Translations under genes and position numbers: made by a program
Notes under the pieces: generated by a model
The model's database searches: none
What the model was told of the DNA's origin: nothing
What the model saw: only the letters and a program-made list of their open reading frames with translations
Shown here: positions 28,601 through 43,600 of the stretch, in pieces
How positions within the stretch are numbered: the first letter of the stretch is position 1
Layout: every line of letters begins with the position of its first letter
NCBI GenBank assembly: GCA_030407085.1
Contig: CM059583.1
Span: 23,286,001 to 23,350,000 of the forward strand
DNA length: 64,000 bases
Reading direction: 5' to 3'
From: Trichopria drosophilae
Taxonomy: Eukaryota > Arthropoda > Insecta > Hymenoptera > Diapriidae

Positions 28601-31600
28601 TGTAGAAAACAATGGCAGTAGCAACATTTTTCTATCACATCCCATTTTTGAGAAAAGTGAGGTTAAGAAGTATACATACTCAATTTTTTATAGTTTTTGC
28701 ATGGTTCTATTCAATCTTTTTTAGTCTGAACAACTTTACCAATGCAAATAATTTTAAAATGGAAAAATCGAAATGATAAAGATTTAAGAAATATAATCTG
28801 CGTTAAAACTGCATCACCACTCTATCCAGGCCAGTTCGCTCAGAAACGTCGTCAGTTTTGAGCTGCAACGGGAGATCGAGAATACTCCGTTCGTGCATAT
28901 TTCACTGGACTTCGACGTAAACGTGCTGCACGTAATTAATCATGGATCAACCAGATTAGCATTTCTGTTTCATTATCCGAAAAGCGAATAAAATGGAGCT
29001 GTCGCTTTGCGAAAAGTTTTCCTGGCGGGTCGCTGGATTTGCGTACGCGAATTCATTAACAATTGAGTTAGAGTTTCGGATTACTCGTGCAGTTGTTAAG
29101 CGAGCGAATGTATATTTGGATTTTTGTTATTTAATGCCGGGTTGTCGAATTGGCTAAGTACAAATTAGATTTCAGTAACGCGATTATGAAGCGCATTCTT
29201 TTTCCAGTGCAGGAAATATTTGTTACGTGAAACTTTGGCGTTCAAATGTTATTTCGATATCAAAATCAAATACGAAAGTCTTTGATTTTTATTAGAACGT
29301 GGATACTAAGTTTATTTTTATAACTTTATACGATTATGATCATATTATGTTCGGTTATTTTTATTGTGAAATAATTATATTTCAGTAGGCTAAAAAAACT
29401 CTACATTTTAGTAAATATTTATCTAAAATTCACACAAGTAAATTGACGTGTTGTCAAATCGAAGTGACAAATCGTACTAATTTAAGAATACATATCTTTT
29501 GTGACTACTTAAATTTATATTTGTATTTTAATGGTGTTTTGAATAATACAAAAAATAAACATTTAAATATTTCTAATTAAGAATTTTCTGAAAATTTAAT
29601 CCTATTATTTAGAAATAAAAAATAACACAAAAACTCTACTCGCGCGATAATTCAAAATATGGTGAGATGATATAATGTAAATTGGGAAGTTAGCATCTCA
29701 GATCCGTTTAAATTGGAATTTATTTGTAAATTGTCAAAACTCTTGTTAAACTCTTTAAAAACCATCTAACTCAGCGGGAAATGACTTCCACGTACCAACA
29801 CATTGAAAATAGAGAGATGTTATCATGTTATTCACGAGTTGGCATCTCATTTAATTAATTATCGATTTTACAGGCTATTTAATAGAACTATAGGTAAAAC
29901 ATATTGGGAGCTGTAGAACTATGAAGGATGCTAATAAATACGGCATCTATTTGATTTTAAGATTCTGATAGTTGATATTCTAGCTTAATAGACGCAGACA
30001 TTTTTTATCCAATACTAAGTAATTTCATTCTTTTCAATACTAAAATTATAATAATAGCAATTTAGAAAACAAATCGTGAAGTACATTTTTCTTCTAATAT
30101 TTATTATTAAAATGTTTTTTATACTTATACTCTTCAAATGCAATTGAACGATTATGCACTATAGACACATGAGATAATTTTGAAAGAAAAGTAACTGCTC
30201 GAAAACACACTCAGGAAGAAGTTGAAACGGAAAAGTAGCTGAGCCATCGGAAGAAAGTCCTGATAAGACGAACAGCGTGTTGATCTCAAGCTTCAAGAAC
30301 TTTCAGAATGTATTTTTAATCCCTTACTCGCATGAAGATATTTGTTGTTTATCCCTTTTGTTAAATAGTCAGAAATGTCATTAAACAAATACCGCTCATT
30401 AGGTAAATATGAAAATGCAATAATTTAAAAGTACAATCAATAACAATAGAATTAAATAAATAAAAGATATAAAAATTAACGATCTAACAAACTTATCAAA
30501 TAACGCGAGACCAAATCAATTACTTTATGCTAATCAAGACTTTAAAAATATGACGATTAACCACAGGAAAGAAGTTAGACATTTAGAAAGTTTCCAAATG
30601 CTATAAACTTTATAGAAGTGGGCTAAGTAATGGTTAGTATGATTAGGAATTGTTGAATTCATTTGATTATTACTTCGACCCAGACCACAGGTGGAAGCCA
30701 ACGAAATAAAGTTCCAAATATACACATTTTCCTGCTGCTCGATTTCAAAATTCTAGCAATGACTTATTTGGTCGCTGCTTACGAATCTGACGTTAAATTT
30801 TCAAAATTCAAAATGTCGGACCCAATATGACGGACTAATTTTTTCGCTATTTTGGATTTTGAAATTTTAACATCAGATTCGTTATCAGCAACCCTAAAAA
30901 CCCCCAGATATCAATTTTTATGAAGAATCCCTAATTTTTCAAAAATTAGTTCGCCATATTGGATCCGTCATTTGGAATGTTGAAATGTCAACTTCAGAAT
31001 CGTTATCTGCGACTCGAAAAACGCCTTAGATATAAATGTTTATAAAAGTACGATGTTTTTGTTTAAAAGTTGCCCGCCATATGGGTCTATTTTGAAATGA
31101 CAACATCAAATTCGTAATCGACGATCTCAAGCTATCCCATTTTGGTTTGTAGTTTCATGAATATATGATGATTTTTAAAAAAATAGTTTGGTTTTCAACC
31201 GTATAAATTGATCTATTTTTGAATTATTTATAAAAATTAACAAATATTTAAAAAGAAATAAAAAACTCGCATGTTACAAATTCCTCACCACAAAAACCCG
31301 ACAAATCACAAAACAAAGAAATCAAAAAACAGAAATTAAAAAACCAGATATTTCAAAATGGGGTGCAACTAAAAAAACCGACAGATCACAAAACAGACAC
31401 TTCAAAAACCCAAATATTTCAAACATTCAAAAACGAGACATTTAAAAATACAGACACCTCCGATTTTGTTCATTACATAAAAAATATTCGTCCAGACTTT
31501 ATCTCTACCATTTCACTGACATAACCTGCTAATAATTTTTAAATTATATTTTGGGTGGACCTCAAATACCTGACAAATCACAAAACAGACACTTCAAAAA

Positions 31601-34600
31601 CCCGATATTCCAAAAACCAGACATTTAAAAACCAAAAATTTCAAAATATAGACATATTAAAAAACCAGACATTTTAAAAAAAGATTAAAAACCAGACATT
31701 TAAATAAAAAAATGTCAAAATATAGACATATTGAAAAACCAGACATTAAAAAATGACTTTATAAACCAGACATTTAAAAAAAGGTACATGAAAAAGACCG
31801 GGCATTGAAAAAAACAGACATTCAAAGACCAGAAATTTCAAAATATAGACACATTAAAAATCCAGACATTCAAAAACTAGAAATGTAAAAATATAGACGT
31901 TAAAATCAGACATTTCAAAATACAGACATATTTTCTTTGAATGTCCGTTTTTTTTCAATGTCTTGCTTTTTAACCTTTGCTTTTGGAAAATGTCTGGTTT
32001 TTGAATATCTGTTTTTTTTTAATGTCTTCTTTTTTTAATCTCTGTTTTTTGAAATGTCTGGTTTTTTAATGTCTGTTTTTTGAAATGTCGGGTTTTTTAA
32101 GTGTCAGTTTTGTGATTTGACGGGTTTTTGAGGTGCCCCCTCAAAATGTACATATACTGAAAATTTAATTAATGATTGACTTTTAAATTAATCGCTTGGT
32201 GAAATATTTTTGACCTTGAAATAACCTTCCAGTGAGACGTCAAAGACGGCTATCCGAGATCATGTTTTTATGTAGTGAACGCAATCGGAGGAGTCTGTAT
32301 TTTAAAATGTCTGGTTTTTTGAATGTCTGTTTTTTGAAATGTCTGGTTTTTGAGGTGCACCCAAAATATAATTTCAAAATTATTCGAAGGTATTTCAAGT
32401 TATGTCATTAAAATGCTACAGGTAAAATTGTCTGGACGAATATATTCGTCCTGGCGCATACGGAAATAACTTTGGACAAATATATTCGGGTCTGAACACA
32501 GGATGGTTAATATTGAAAATGCAATAAATGAACTTTATGTTTCCTATTAACAATCAGTACATAATCAGATTTTTGCTGTAACTCTTTATTTTTGTATGAA
32601 ATACTTTTAGAACACAATCTACCAATAATTACAAACCGTGTCCAATTTCAATGGAAGTTATGAGAAAACTGTAAATCAGTAACGCTACAAGTAGCCTGAA
32701 TGTAGTTGGAATCGATGCACTGATTTGCACACTGCAACCCAATCAGGTGAAGTAACTACCGTCCACTGTTCTGAATATCAATGGCCACTTCTTGCCGACA
32801 AAACCCGGGTGCTAGGGAAGCTTCGGGCTACATTGTACTCGGGCAGCTTCCGATACATTCCATGTACTCTTTATAAGTATATGCGTAGACGGTGCATCGA
32901 TTCCATATATATACCGGTGTGCCCAGTTGTCCCCTTGAATACACACGAATACTAATACTCTAGTAAAGGCGAATACCACAATGCACCGGCTCTTATACAC
33001 ACGTGAATAAAAGTGCACGGTCCGCTGTGCATGCGTGGAAAAGTTAAGGCTACTTTTCCGAGATAGCCGATGGGAACACTGCAAACTACGTACACTGCAT
33101 AAAGTTGCAAATGAAACTCCATACGGCGAACAAAGCGATTTCGCATTTGAAATCGGTTTGATGATAAACCGATCGGTTTGAACGTTACCACAAAGACCAT
33201 ACACGAAAACTTTTGGCAATGCGTCAGCTCGTGCATTCACCGAAAGCAATGTTTTGAAGATGAAGTCATATTTTATGGGGGCTTTTATACGCGGGAACAT
33301 ATCTAGTAATGCATTTTTTAAAGATAATTCATGTCTGCATGTATTAAAAAGTTTATTTTTCTGTATATTTACGTTCATTAAATCATTAAAGGGTGAATTT
33401 CTCTATGTATCTTTACTCAACAGAATATGACGTGTCCGAATTTCCACTGTCTCAATTTTATAAAGATGTATTTAGTGAATTACTAATAATAAGATTACAC
33501 AGACGCCCAAAAAGTGTTTTAGCCGTTGTCATGTTTTGTATAGATACAAAAACACTGGCGTTTAGTAGCGCGATTTGCAACGCACATCAAAATTGAACAG
33601 AGATAATTCACGACAGTTAACATCATATACATTATAGTATAATTTATATTCAATTTCGAAGGGAAATTACATTTTCCTCTCAGTTTTGTCCTTTGAGCTC
33701 ATTTAAGTTAATTAATGCGGCTGTAATGAAATTCGTTCATTAGTGAAATGTACTAACTCGAGATTGCTGATCTGTGTTATATATAATTCATGTTCATTTA
33801 ATCGAGGAATATATATAATTTAAAACATTTCTTTTGTAAATGCCCTTAATGGGTTAATCATTTATATTAATTAAAATCATACGCTTCATTAAGTTATTAT
33901 TAAAATAATGTTTGATATTCATAAATGTTATATTTATTTTATTTTTCCACAGATAATATTGCCGTTTGGCGAATTCCGAGGTCAATGCATGAAATTGATG
34001 ATGTGCATATTACAAATTTCGATTTATTATTTCTCAAGTGCATACGTAATTTAATCGCGGTCGTAATAAATTGTTCATTCTGCAGTGCGTTATTGGTCCA
34101 ATTACTCGCGTTTGTAAATTAGCTTCTCAAAATATAATTTCGGCGTAATAGCTTATATTTTTATGTATATGATGTATATTTTTCCAAATAAACAACTGCC
34201 TATTGCACCAAAGGAAATTATTTCAAACATCCGCGTGGAAAAATAAAGCATTTCTACTTGGATAATGCTGATTATCACTAGTTTCCGTCCACTATATGGC
34301 CAACATTTCATATACTTTTCCTAGAGTGTTTTTATTCATTTCCTCAGAAACTAGACATTTTGGGTGCGGGTCGAAAAGACGACAAATCGAAAAGCTGACA
34401 GGTCAAAACACCGACAGCAAAAAAACCGACAATCAAAAAGCCGACAGCCAAATTATCGACACTTCAAAAAATGATAGTCCGCTTGTCGATGTGTTTATTT
34501 TTTTGTCTGTCGGCTTTTTGATTTTTTGATTTTTCGACCCGCGCCCGAAATTAAGATCTAAATTGACTGTACGATTCGGCGCTCATAATTTCTAGGCGTT

Positions 34601-37600
34601 GCATCATATATTTGTATGATGCTTTTGTTTCACAACTTTCCTAACCTCAAAAGGCTTGGGGTGATCCTTTGAAAGTACAGAATCATCCTCCAATAACGTA
34701 GTTTCGGTGTTTTTAGTCGCGGTCCATTTTACAGAATATTGAACGATAGTGTTTGGTTCCATTTCAAGGTTTACAACCTGACTGACAGTTAATTGGTCTA
34801 TTCTTTACCATTCACAGAGCTGTTCTAACCCCAAGAAAAAACAAAATGCTAAAAATACCAAGGAATGGCTCAAAATTGCGTACTAATACGTTTCCACAAA
34901 CAGGGCAAACACCGTTTCCGGTCTTTTACTCGGAGCAACTTAGGAATTCCGAATTAGCGCAATGTCACGTCCCTTGCTTTGTGAACCAACCAGACGCTGG
35001 ATCTCGATGACAAAGGTTCTATCGTCTGACATTTCATTCTGGAAATAAAATCTTCGATCCTTTCTTTAACCTGATCGGATTCATCCTAAACTCTCAATAT
35101 GCCATTTCGCGACGCGAACTTGATCTCATTTTGCATTTTCCTGGAATTCTGGGTAATTTTTATTATCTAGAGCTTAACTTATTATTTATTGTATAATGAC
35201 GTAAACGGAGCAGCGAGCGGTCTTCTTTATTGCATCCGGGAAAGGAGCAATTTTGGAGACAGCAAAACGAGAAACCGAGTTTCTTAATCCATGCAAATTT
35301 CATAAAGAAGAATGATGTAGGAAGAGGACAATATTCGAAATTAAGTTTGTTTTGAATTACAGTAGGGGAATACAAATTCGGTGTCTTTGTTCGAGGAATT
35401 CTCTTCTAAAATATTTCGGGTATTTTAAGCTTAGTACAATATTCTGCGTTAACAAAAATTTAATTTATGCAAGACGCTTAATATCTTCTTTAGTTTCTTT
35501 CTCCTCTTTTTTTTATTATTCAATTACTTGTTGCAGCTAAATTTAGATTTTAGAATTAAATCGTAATTTTATACTAGATTTTAGTATATCTTAGAGTTGA
35601 TGTCACCTGGAAGCTAATATTTATGGTAGGCGTTATTCATGTAGATCTTTTTCATGCTGAAAACGAAGCGGACCTTCAAATTACTCTACCACGTCAGTAT
35701 TTTTTGAAATTCTTGATTAAATCGTCGAAAAATGTCACTTAAGCGATTTTTTGTAAAGGAACCATGTTTTTTATTCAATTTCCTATAATTTCATCACATA
35801 GTACTGTTACTTAGCTTTAAAAACAATTTTCCTAAATCATTCTTAGACCTTTTATAATTATGAGATACAAATTTCAATTCAAATTTTTGAGTCATTCAAA
35901 CTCAATCATTCTACTACATTCACGACACTTCTGGCATAAAATGTAAAAAAAAACTGAATTCTTGATAATAAAAATATGAAATTAGAAAACGTTCGTAAAA
36001 CTCCGAATTAGAAAGAATATACTAGAAATTTTTATTCCTCATTTTGAATTTTCAATTTCGACGCTAATTTTCATAACTAATTAGCGATCTCAAAAACAAT
36101 CAAAGTAGACAGAATAATAAGGAAGTCAAACAGTACAGAAATTACAGTTAAAACAAAACATTCGTAGAATGATTTGGGAAAATGGATTTCAAAGCTAAGT
36201 ATCAAGGTATTGACAAATGTCAATAGTACATTAAAAGCACTAGAAAAGTGCTAGATACTTTCAATTGTTGTTTTATAAGACATATCCTGCTTCAATAAGA
36301 CGTTAATTACATAAAGAACTGTAGAATGAAAATATCGTTTGATTACTCTCTATTAACTATCTCATTTCCTGCTAGGTGGCGTAGAAAATTACGCGGTTAA
36401 ACCGCAAGTAGTGAAGCGCAATTCATTTTATACCAAAGAACGAATCGTTTCAAACCGTGTAGATAATTTATGAGTTCATTAGTTACAAGAATATTTATTA
36501 ACTACAGTTATTTCAAAGCTATCCTTTTGGTAAGTATATACACTAATGACTTGTGTTATATCTACGAATGTGCACATTTCACACCTTATTCTCCCAGCAA
36601 TTCTTTCCGTTTCCATTTATCGTTGACATACGAGTGTCATAAAAAGATTTATTGATTTCATTCATTTCGCATTTATTTCGTTATTTTCCGACACGCCATT
36701 TCGCAATGTTTTTCATCGCATTATTACACGTGTCGCTTTGATGTATCGCGCGACAAATGGATTATTTCATGAAAATTGATGGACAAATAAATAAGAGATA
36801 AAATGTACTTCCATGCGCCAAACGGGAAAACGGATATTTAGGTGTACGGTATGGTGGAAAAAAGTTTTTCCTCGAAAAGTGGAGAAATTTTATCTCAAAC
36901 GGATTTATGTCTATGGAAGGGAGATCTTGAATAATTTTAAGCCGTATTATGTTCCAAGTTGTGGCGTAGCTTCGTGAGTTGTTCACCCTGGAGCGAATAT
37001 AAAGCCGAGTCTTATACTAGACTCTCGTAATAAAGGAACCATCGGTTTTCTCATTATTGTTATTATTATTATATTACGTCGGTGTTATTAAAATCGTGAT
37101 TTATCGAGGGCTTCCGTATCCTCTTCGATATTCAAAGGGTCCTTAATCCATCGTGTTATTGAGTAGATTGACGTAATTGTGAAGACGTGAACAGTGAAGT
37201 ATAAATATCTGTTTTTTAAGTGGGATAACAAGTGTATTGAAGTGTTTTATAATCTGCTCTATTGTAATGACTTTGAAAAATAGAATAGATAAATCTTTAT
37301 ATTAATTCATATACAAAATGTACAGTAAGGAATTGTTTGATGACTTTTTGGGTTATTGATGTGTTGGCCTTTTGATGGATTGGTTCTTTTATTATTTAAG
37401 TGTTATATTCAGATAACAACTATTCCCAAAGGACCTTCATGTAAGCTATAGCCATCATTGATGCTTCGAACATAAGGGTTGCAAGTCGAAAAACCGAAAA
37501 AGCTGACTGGTAAGAAAACCGACAATCGAAAAGCCGACAGTTGAATAATCAACAATTCTACTATCTGTTCGCTTGTCGATGTGTCTATTTGTTTATGTTG

Positions 37601-40600
37601 TTATTTGACTGGCAGCTTCCACTTTCGTCTTTATGACTTTCTTGTCTTTTTACCAGTCGGCTTTTGGATTTGTCGGTTTTTCGACTCGTGCTCAAAATAA
37701 TTATTGTGGGAATCAATTTCATCCAAATATTCCATAATATAATAATAAATATATCAATTATTATTGTCGTGCAGAGTTTGCATGTTTGGACCATCACAGT
37801 AAATTCTTCCCCGACAGTGTAGGGGTCCAAAATAGCAATAAAAAAACATATGAAATGTCCAAAATGAACGTACAGTTTACAGTACATTTGCAGAAACTGA
37901 TGCAAGACACTGGTATACTGATTAGTATATCTAGAAATGATGATAAAAAATTGAAATTTAACTTAATTGAGATTTTACGACATCTCAACGCGAACAAGCA
38001 AAGCCCTAATTCCTGGCTCTATGTAATCAGAGGAATGATTAATGCACGTACATAAAGAAGACGAAACCGGAAGCTGGTCTAACGAGGGATCGCCTTCCAT
38101 TGGGGTTAATTGGCTGCTGTTCGCCTACAAAGTAACGGCACGTTCGCTCATATTTTGTGATTCCTTAGAAAACGCCCTATCTCGTAAATTTGCTATTATC
38201 GAGTATAATTATTTTGCAATAAAGAAAGGAAATAATCATGGACAAATTGTTCCGTTTAGTTACTGAGAGGTGAAATGAAAAATGACTAATTCTTGATTCG
38301 GGAATTAATCAGGAAATAATTTATCAAAGCCTGATTAAGTTGTCAAAAAATCGTAAGGGCACTTTGCACCCTTTTTCATATTAATGATTGTCCATTCATG
38401 TACCTGAGAATCCGTATATAATTCTGTTATGAATATATCAATTGATATTTACTCATTAAATGTGCATTTGTCGAAAACTATTGAACAAAATATGAAAAGT
38501 GATTTTAATTGACTTATTAACGATTTTTACTAACACAAAGTAAACAAAAGGTTTTTTTATTATTTATTTTAAAAAATGTTTACTATTTTAATTAGTGGCT
38601 TACTTTTTAGAACTTCATTAGTAGTTTTCGACTAATTCAAATCTAGGGAGTATATTTTTCTAATGCAAAAATTTAATAACAGTTTTACTGCAAAACATGT
38701 CAATAACCAAAAGAAATTAACAAAATTAAAAAATATTAAAGGACACACAAATTCATATTTAATAATTATATGGTTTACTTCTAGAAGTAAAAGCACTTTC
38801 CTTCTAAACAATCTTTTTTTTAACAATTTTGTATGGTGACCTTAATTATTCAATATTATCAAATGAAAAAAATTTACGTTTCGATCGAAGTTCAGAAAAA
38901 CATGGAAAAAGAAATGCATGACAAAATGCAATCAACTTCCTAAACTTATTTATAATCTAAATTGTTAGATAATACCCTATTTAATAATACAAACATGAAA
39001 ATAATGTTTCATCAGATGCATTTGTAGAAATATGTAGGAAGTACCGCAATATTAGAAACGAATGTCCTAAGATAGAAGTAGAAGTTCATTTTCGTTCCCT
39101 CAGGGGTGGAAGTTTATTTCTTGTCTTTGTTCAATCTCCCTCTGGATGTAGATATGACTATCAACTTTTGGAAATCTTTAGAGCAAAAAGACCAATTTCT
39201 CTAGCACTGCAGAATATTTTAATTATCACAAAATTTATAGATATAAAACCAAGATTATTTTTAAGCACAATAATATTTCATTCTCAAAAAAGATAACCTT
39301 ATTACAATTACGTGAATCTTAAAAAGTTCTCTGTAAGTTAATAAATTTTGTTAATATACTTCAACCATGTCCTGTAATTATTAAAGGCTAAATACTTTAT
39401 TGGTTGTTAGCCACATACGAAAACGTTTGTATTTATGACAGTTTAAAAAACCATGTATTACGGGCAACATATGCGTAAAATAAATTTGCATAAACGTGAC
39501 GGAAAATTAAATTTTCTATGCGTCACACATTTAAATTAAATTGCTCAGCAAATAAATGCACATGTAGGTATTAGTAATTCAAACGCTACAAAAACTAGAG
39601 CAATAAAATAATTGTAATTTGTTGGCTTCCATCACGATTGCAAAGAATTTTATTAATATTGTAGTTTTAAGAACATGGTTGTCTCGGCTTACTTGACCTT
39701 CTAACTTGCGGGGCATATTATGGGTTTCAGGGAGATTGATTTCATTGAAAGTGACCAAAGCGATCAGTATCCACGATTTTGGCCTTGGCGAAACCTAATA
39801 TAAACCTCAATTTATGTCAAAGACTTCTCACAGGTACATGGAGTAATAGGAACCAGGATTAGTGATACAGAGAAACGCAGAAATTTGCAATATGCATTGT
39901 CTAATAAAAAAAAAATATTGTAAACATAAGACTATGTAATTTATAAATCGTGAATATTTTTTATAAGCAATTTATTGGAAAATAACAAAGAGAGTTCAAT
40001 AAATATGTTTTAATATTTCCAATATAATAAACACTTTCATTTTTATACTCGACTTCGAACCTTGATATGTCAGAAACGCGAAGACAAATTTGAAAAAAAT
40101 TTGGAACTGAACAATATTTTTTTTTACATTTACTAGCTCTATTGTTTTATCACTAACAATTTCTATTTTTACGAGTTTTGTTATCTTTAATTAATAAGCT
40201 CTAACTTTTTTAAAACTTGGTAAAACCTAAACATTCTAAAACCATTAAAAAGGAAAGACAATTGTCGAAATGATACCTCTGGGATATTTACTATGCAGGC
40301 TGTAGAAATTACAAAAGCTCTAGTCACTTTACCTGATATGGTGTCAATTTTCTCAGTTCAACCAGTCTGACTAAAAATAATTACCATCTTGAATGGTAAA
40401 ATGGTAAAATGTCCAGTATATAAATAAGAGTTGGTTCAAAGAACATCCCATCTTTAGTCGTAATTACGGCTGGTCATGATTTAAACAAAATATAAAAAAT
40501 TAATCTACCTATAAAACAACTTTAGGGATCGTCCACGTTTCAATGCCAAGAAAAAACAGACATACAAAACTTTTTCTGAGATATCTTTGCGAACATTTTT

Positions 40601-43600
40601 TCTGTTTTCCAATAACGATGGGATTTTTCGAGTTTATCAATTTTTTTAAATATTGCAGGTGATTAACGAAACATGAAAAATAAAAAAAAAATTAAAAGTT
40701 GATTATTGGTAAAACAAACGAGCTAAACATATGTAGAAAATGTTCTCTATCACGTATTGGGTTGTTAGTATTTGATCTCACGTTAAATGCCGTTAGATTT
40801 TTGAAAATTCATCAAAGGGATTCTGTGATATATACTTTTGAAGTTGCAGAACAAAAAATGGGAACGGCTCTAATCAACATTGTGAAATGTTGACATTTTC
40901 AATTTCAACATTTAACACATTCAACATTATTTTTTGTTTATTGGATTATATTGTATTCTAATGAATCAAGTGTAATAACATTAATTGTAACATAAATTAA
41001 ATTTTAAATCTGTTTTAATAATTGTCAATAATGCAAATGAATGATAACAATTTGTATTACAGAATTTAATAAATATTGTGCGCTTGTCCTCGGAAATGTT
41101 TCATTAAATTAGTTTAGGTTATGTCAGGTAAGGTTGGGGTCGAGCTAAGTATGCGATGTTTTCGTGAATGGGATCAAAACACTAATTAAGGAGAGGTGAT
41201 GCTCCGTTAATGATAATGATATATGTATGTATGTATGTACGATACCGATATGCTGTTGAATGGTACGTGTTAATGTAACATGATTGTGTGAAATGTACGT
41301 GACATTTTAATCATTGTTGTAATTTATATTTTTTGTTGTTGTAATGATAATGTTTGACGTTTTATTTTTTATATTATTTATATTATTTGTTGATTTAGTC
41401 AAACGTTGAGTTTGTCAAATGGTAAGAGGACACGTGCATCAAAAAGTTAATTCTTCTATGTATTTATTTGATAAACATTGATACTGATTTTATTCAACGA
41501 CTGATTTCGATTAGATAAAAAATAAAACGTGTAAGAAACGTTTGTTCAGCATTGGTTTATTGAGAATTTAATAATTATTGGGTTTCAGATGTTTATGCAA
41601 ATATAATGCAATATTAAAGGGTTCCAACAGCCAATCAATAAATCCTGTAGGAACTTTTAAAACTACAAAACTTTCTTTCGATAGCATGCAAACACTTCTG
41701 AAAATACCGAAAACTATCTCGTAAAAAGCTCTGGTTATTTTAGTTTTAACGGAATATCAGTAGTAAAATATTGTATACGTGTATTGTAGTGAAAAGTTCC
41801 TTCGATTAATTATATTCTCCATATATTCCTTATTACTTCATTGATTATTGTACTAGTAATGAAAACATAACGGGTTAGATGCATTCTACAATAATTGTAA
41901 CATTATTTGAAATTAGAAGTTTCTTTGATTTCTTGCTTATACAAGTGTCGACATAAATATCATATCAAACCCTTTTCTTGATTAACCATCATTATTATGC
42001 CATAAAATAATACAACAATGTAAATCTTCAATTAATAATATTCTAGTAATATAATTTTCGAATAATTTTTCAATAGCTAATAATCATGTAATAATAACCT
42101 CAGAATGGACGAAAAAAACCATTAAGAGTACACAATTTTAGGCAACTTTCACGTCAAATTTAATTTTTCTTCATTTGACTACTTGAAATCACATCAAAAT
42201 CGCAACTATGAGGTTAATAATTTATATAAAGTTATCAGTACAAAATCAGCAGACACGATTATTACTAGTCCGATAGTTCAAGGCTATTATAAGGCTAATT
42301 AAGTGCTCTAATCCGGATTTAGCCCTTCGCATAGGTTCCGACAAAATCACTGCGCTATTGGCTTAATATAAAGCCTTCAAATCCAGGAACTAAAATCTAG
42401 CAGAGCACCTATGGCAGAAGCGAACCAAACTAGAACCAACATTTGTTGCTCAATTGTTCCTCAAAAGTTGCTCTATTCCCGTATTTATTGCTCTCATATT
42501 TGCAAAAAAGGTAGGTTTTGCTAGCTTGCACAAAAAGTAACTGTAACAACGGAAATAAACTATCAACAAAAAAAGTATACAGCTAATTGTTGCTCGCTTG
42601 TTGTTAAAACATTATATAAATAAGTGATTCTATCGAGTTCCAGAGCAGTTTTATTGGTAAAACATACAGGACTGTAAAGTATGTTAAAATACCGACTTAA
42701 CTAGAGAAAATATATGCCCTATTTAGAAGGTAGTAATAATTAGCCGGTATTTGTTGCTGAATTCCTGCTGCTTTTAAAGACATAAATGAATAATTCTTTT
42801 GAGGTCCGAAACAGTTTTGCTGATAAAATATAACCATACAGGACTTTAATGTACGACAAAATACCAACTTAGGAGGTAACAGTACTTTTTTTTTTTTTTT
42901 GTTTTAATTTAGGTTATTTTTTATTTGTTGCTCGAATTATTTTTATACTCGAATACTGGATTTGGATACTTATACCCACAAGTTTAAAAGCTCTCCAGAT
43001 TTGCCCATATAGAATATAAGATATGACTGCTGTCATTACCCAACCTTTATCTTTTAGGTTATTACCTTGAATGTCACAGCCCATACTGCCATTAATGTTT
43101 TAAAATTGGAAAAAGCTCTAAGTCTGTCAATTCAAAAACAACAACAAAAGTGTAGTAGAATGGCAGATATTTAATTATTCCTATAAAAGGTCCTTATAGA
43201 CAACAAGAAACAACCTGCATTCAGTGCAGCATGATGCAGCTATCTCGATAATCCCGAAAGTTGCCGAAGCGAGGGTGTATTTTTCAACGTACGTGTACCC
43301 AATTTAGCAAACCCGGAGCTTAACTGCCTGGGCCCTTCTTCGGATGCAAAACAGCACGTACTAGTTGTAACGGCGGTGCAGTCGTAATAACAGTTTATAT
43401 CAGTTTCGGGCCGATGGAAACGGCGCAAAAGCTCCGGCGGCGTATAAGCTCCGAAGCCCCAACGCGGCCTGACTTCGATTAAGATCGCTCTCCCGTAAAG
43501 TGCAATGCAGTGTAACAGTAATTAGCTTCGCGAGCAGCATATATGGATGCAGGTGGTCGTTGGTACAAAAAAAAAAGATCTTTCTTCGGATGCAGGATCA

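Noticed and set aside
31553..32362. CRISPR-like regular repeats
   Set aside because: Units are irregular in length, lack unique spacers and lie in a eukaryotic palindromic transposon.
32812..33378. 188-codon minus-strand open frame
   Set aside because: Longest intronic frame, but the peptide has no recognisable domain, sits in a GC-richer islet where long frames arise by chance, and has no splice or start support.
37786..38266. Two overlapping forward frames (89 and 74 codons)
   Set aside because: Peptides look superficially protein-like but show no family signature and no splice context.
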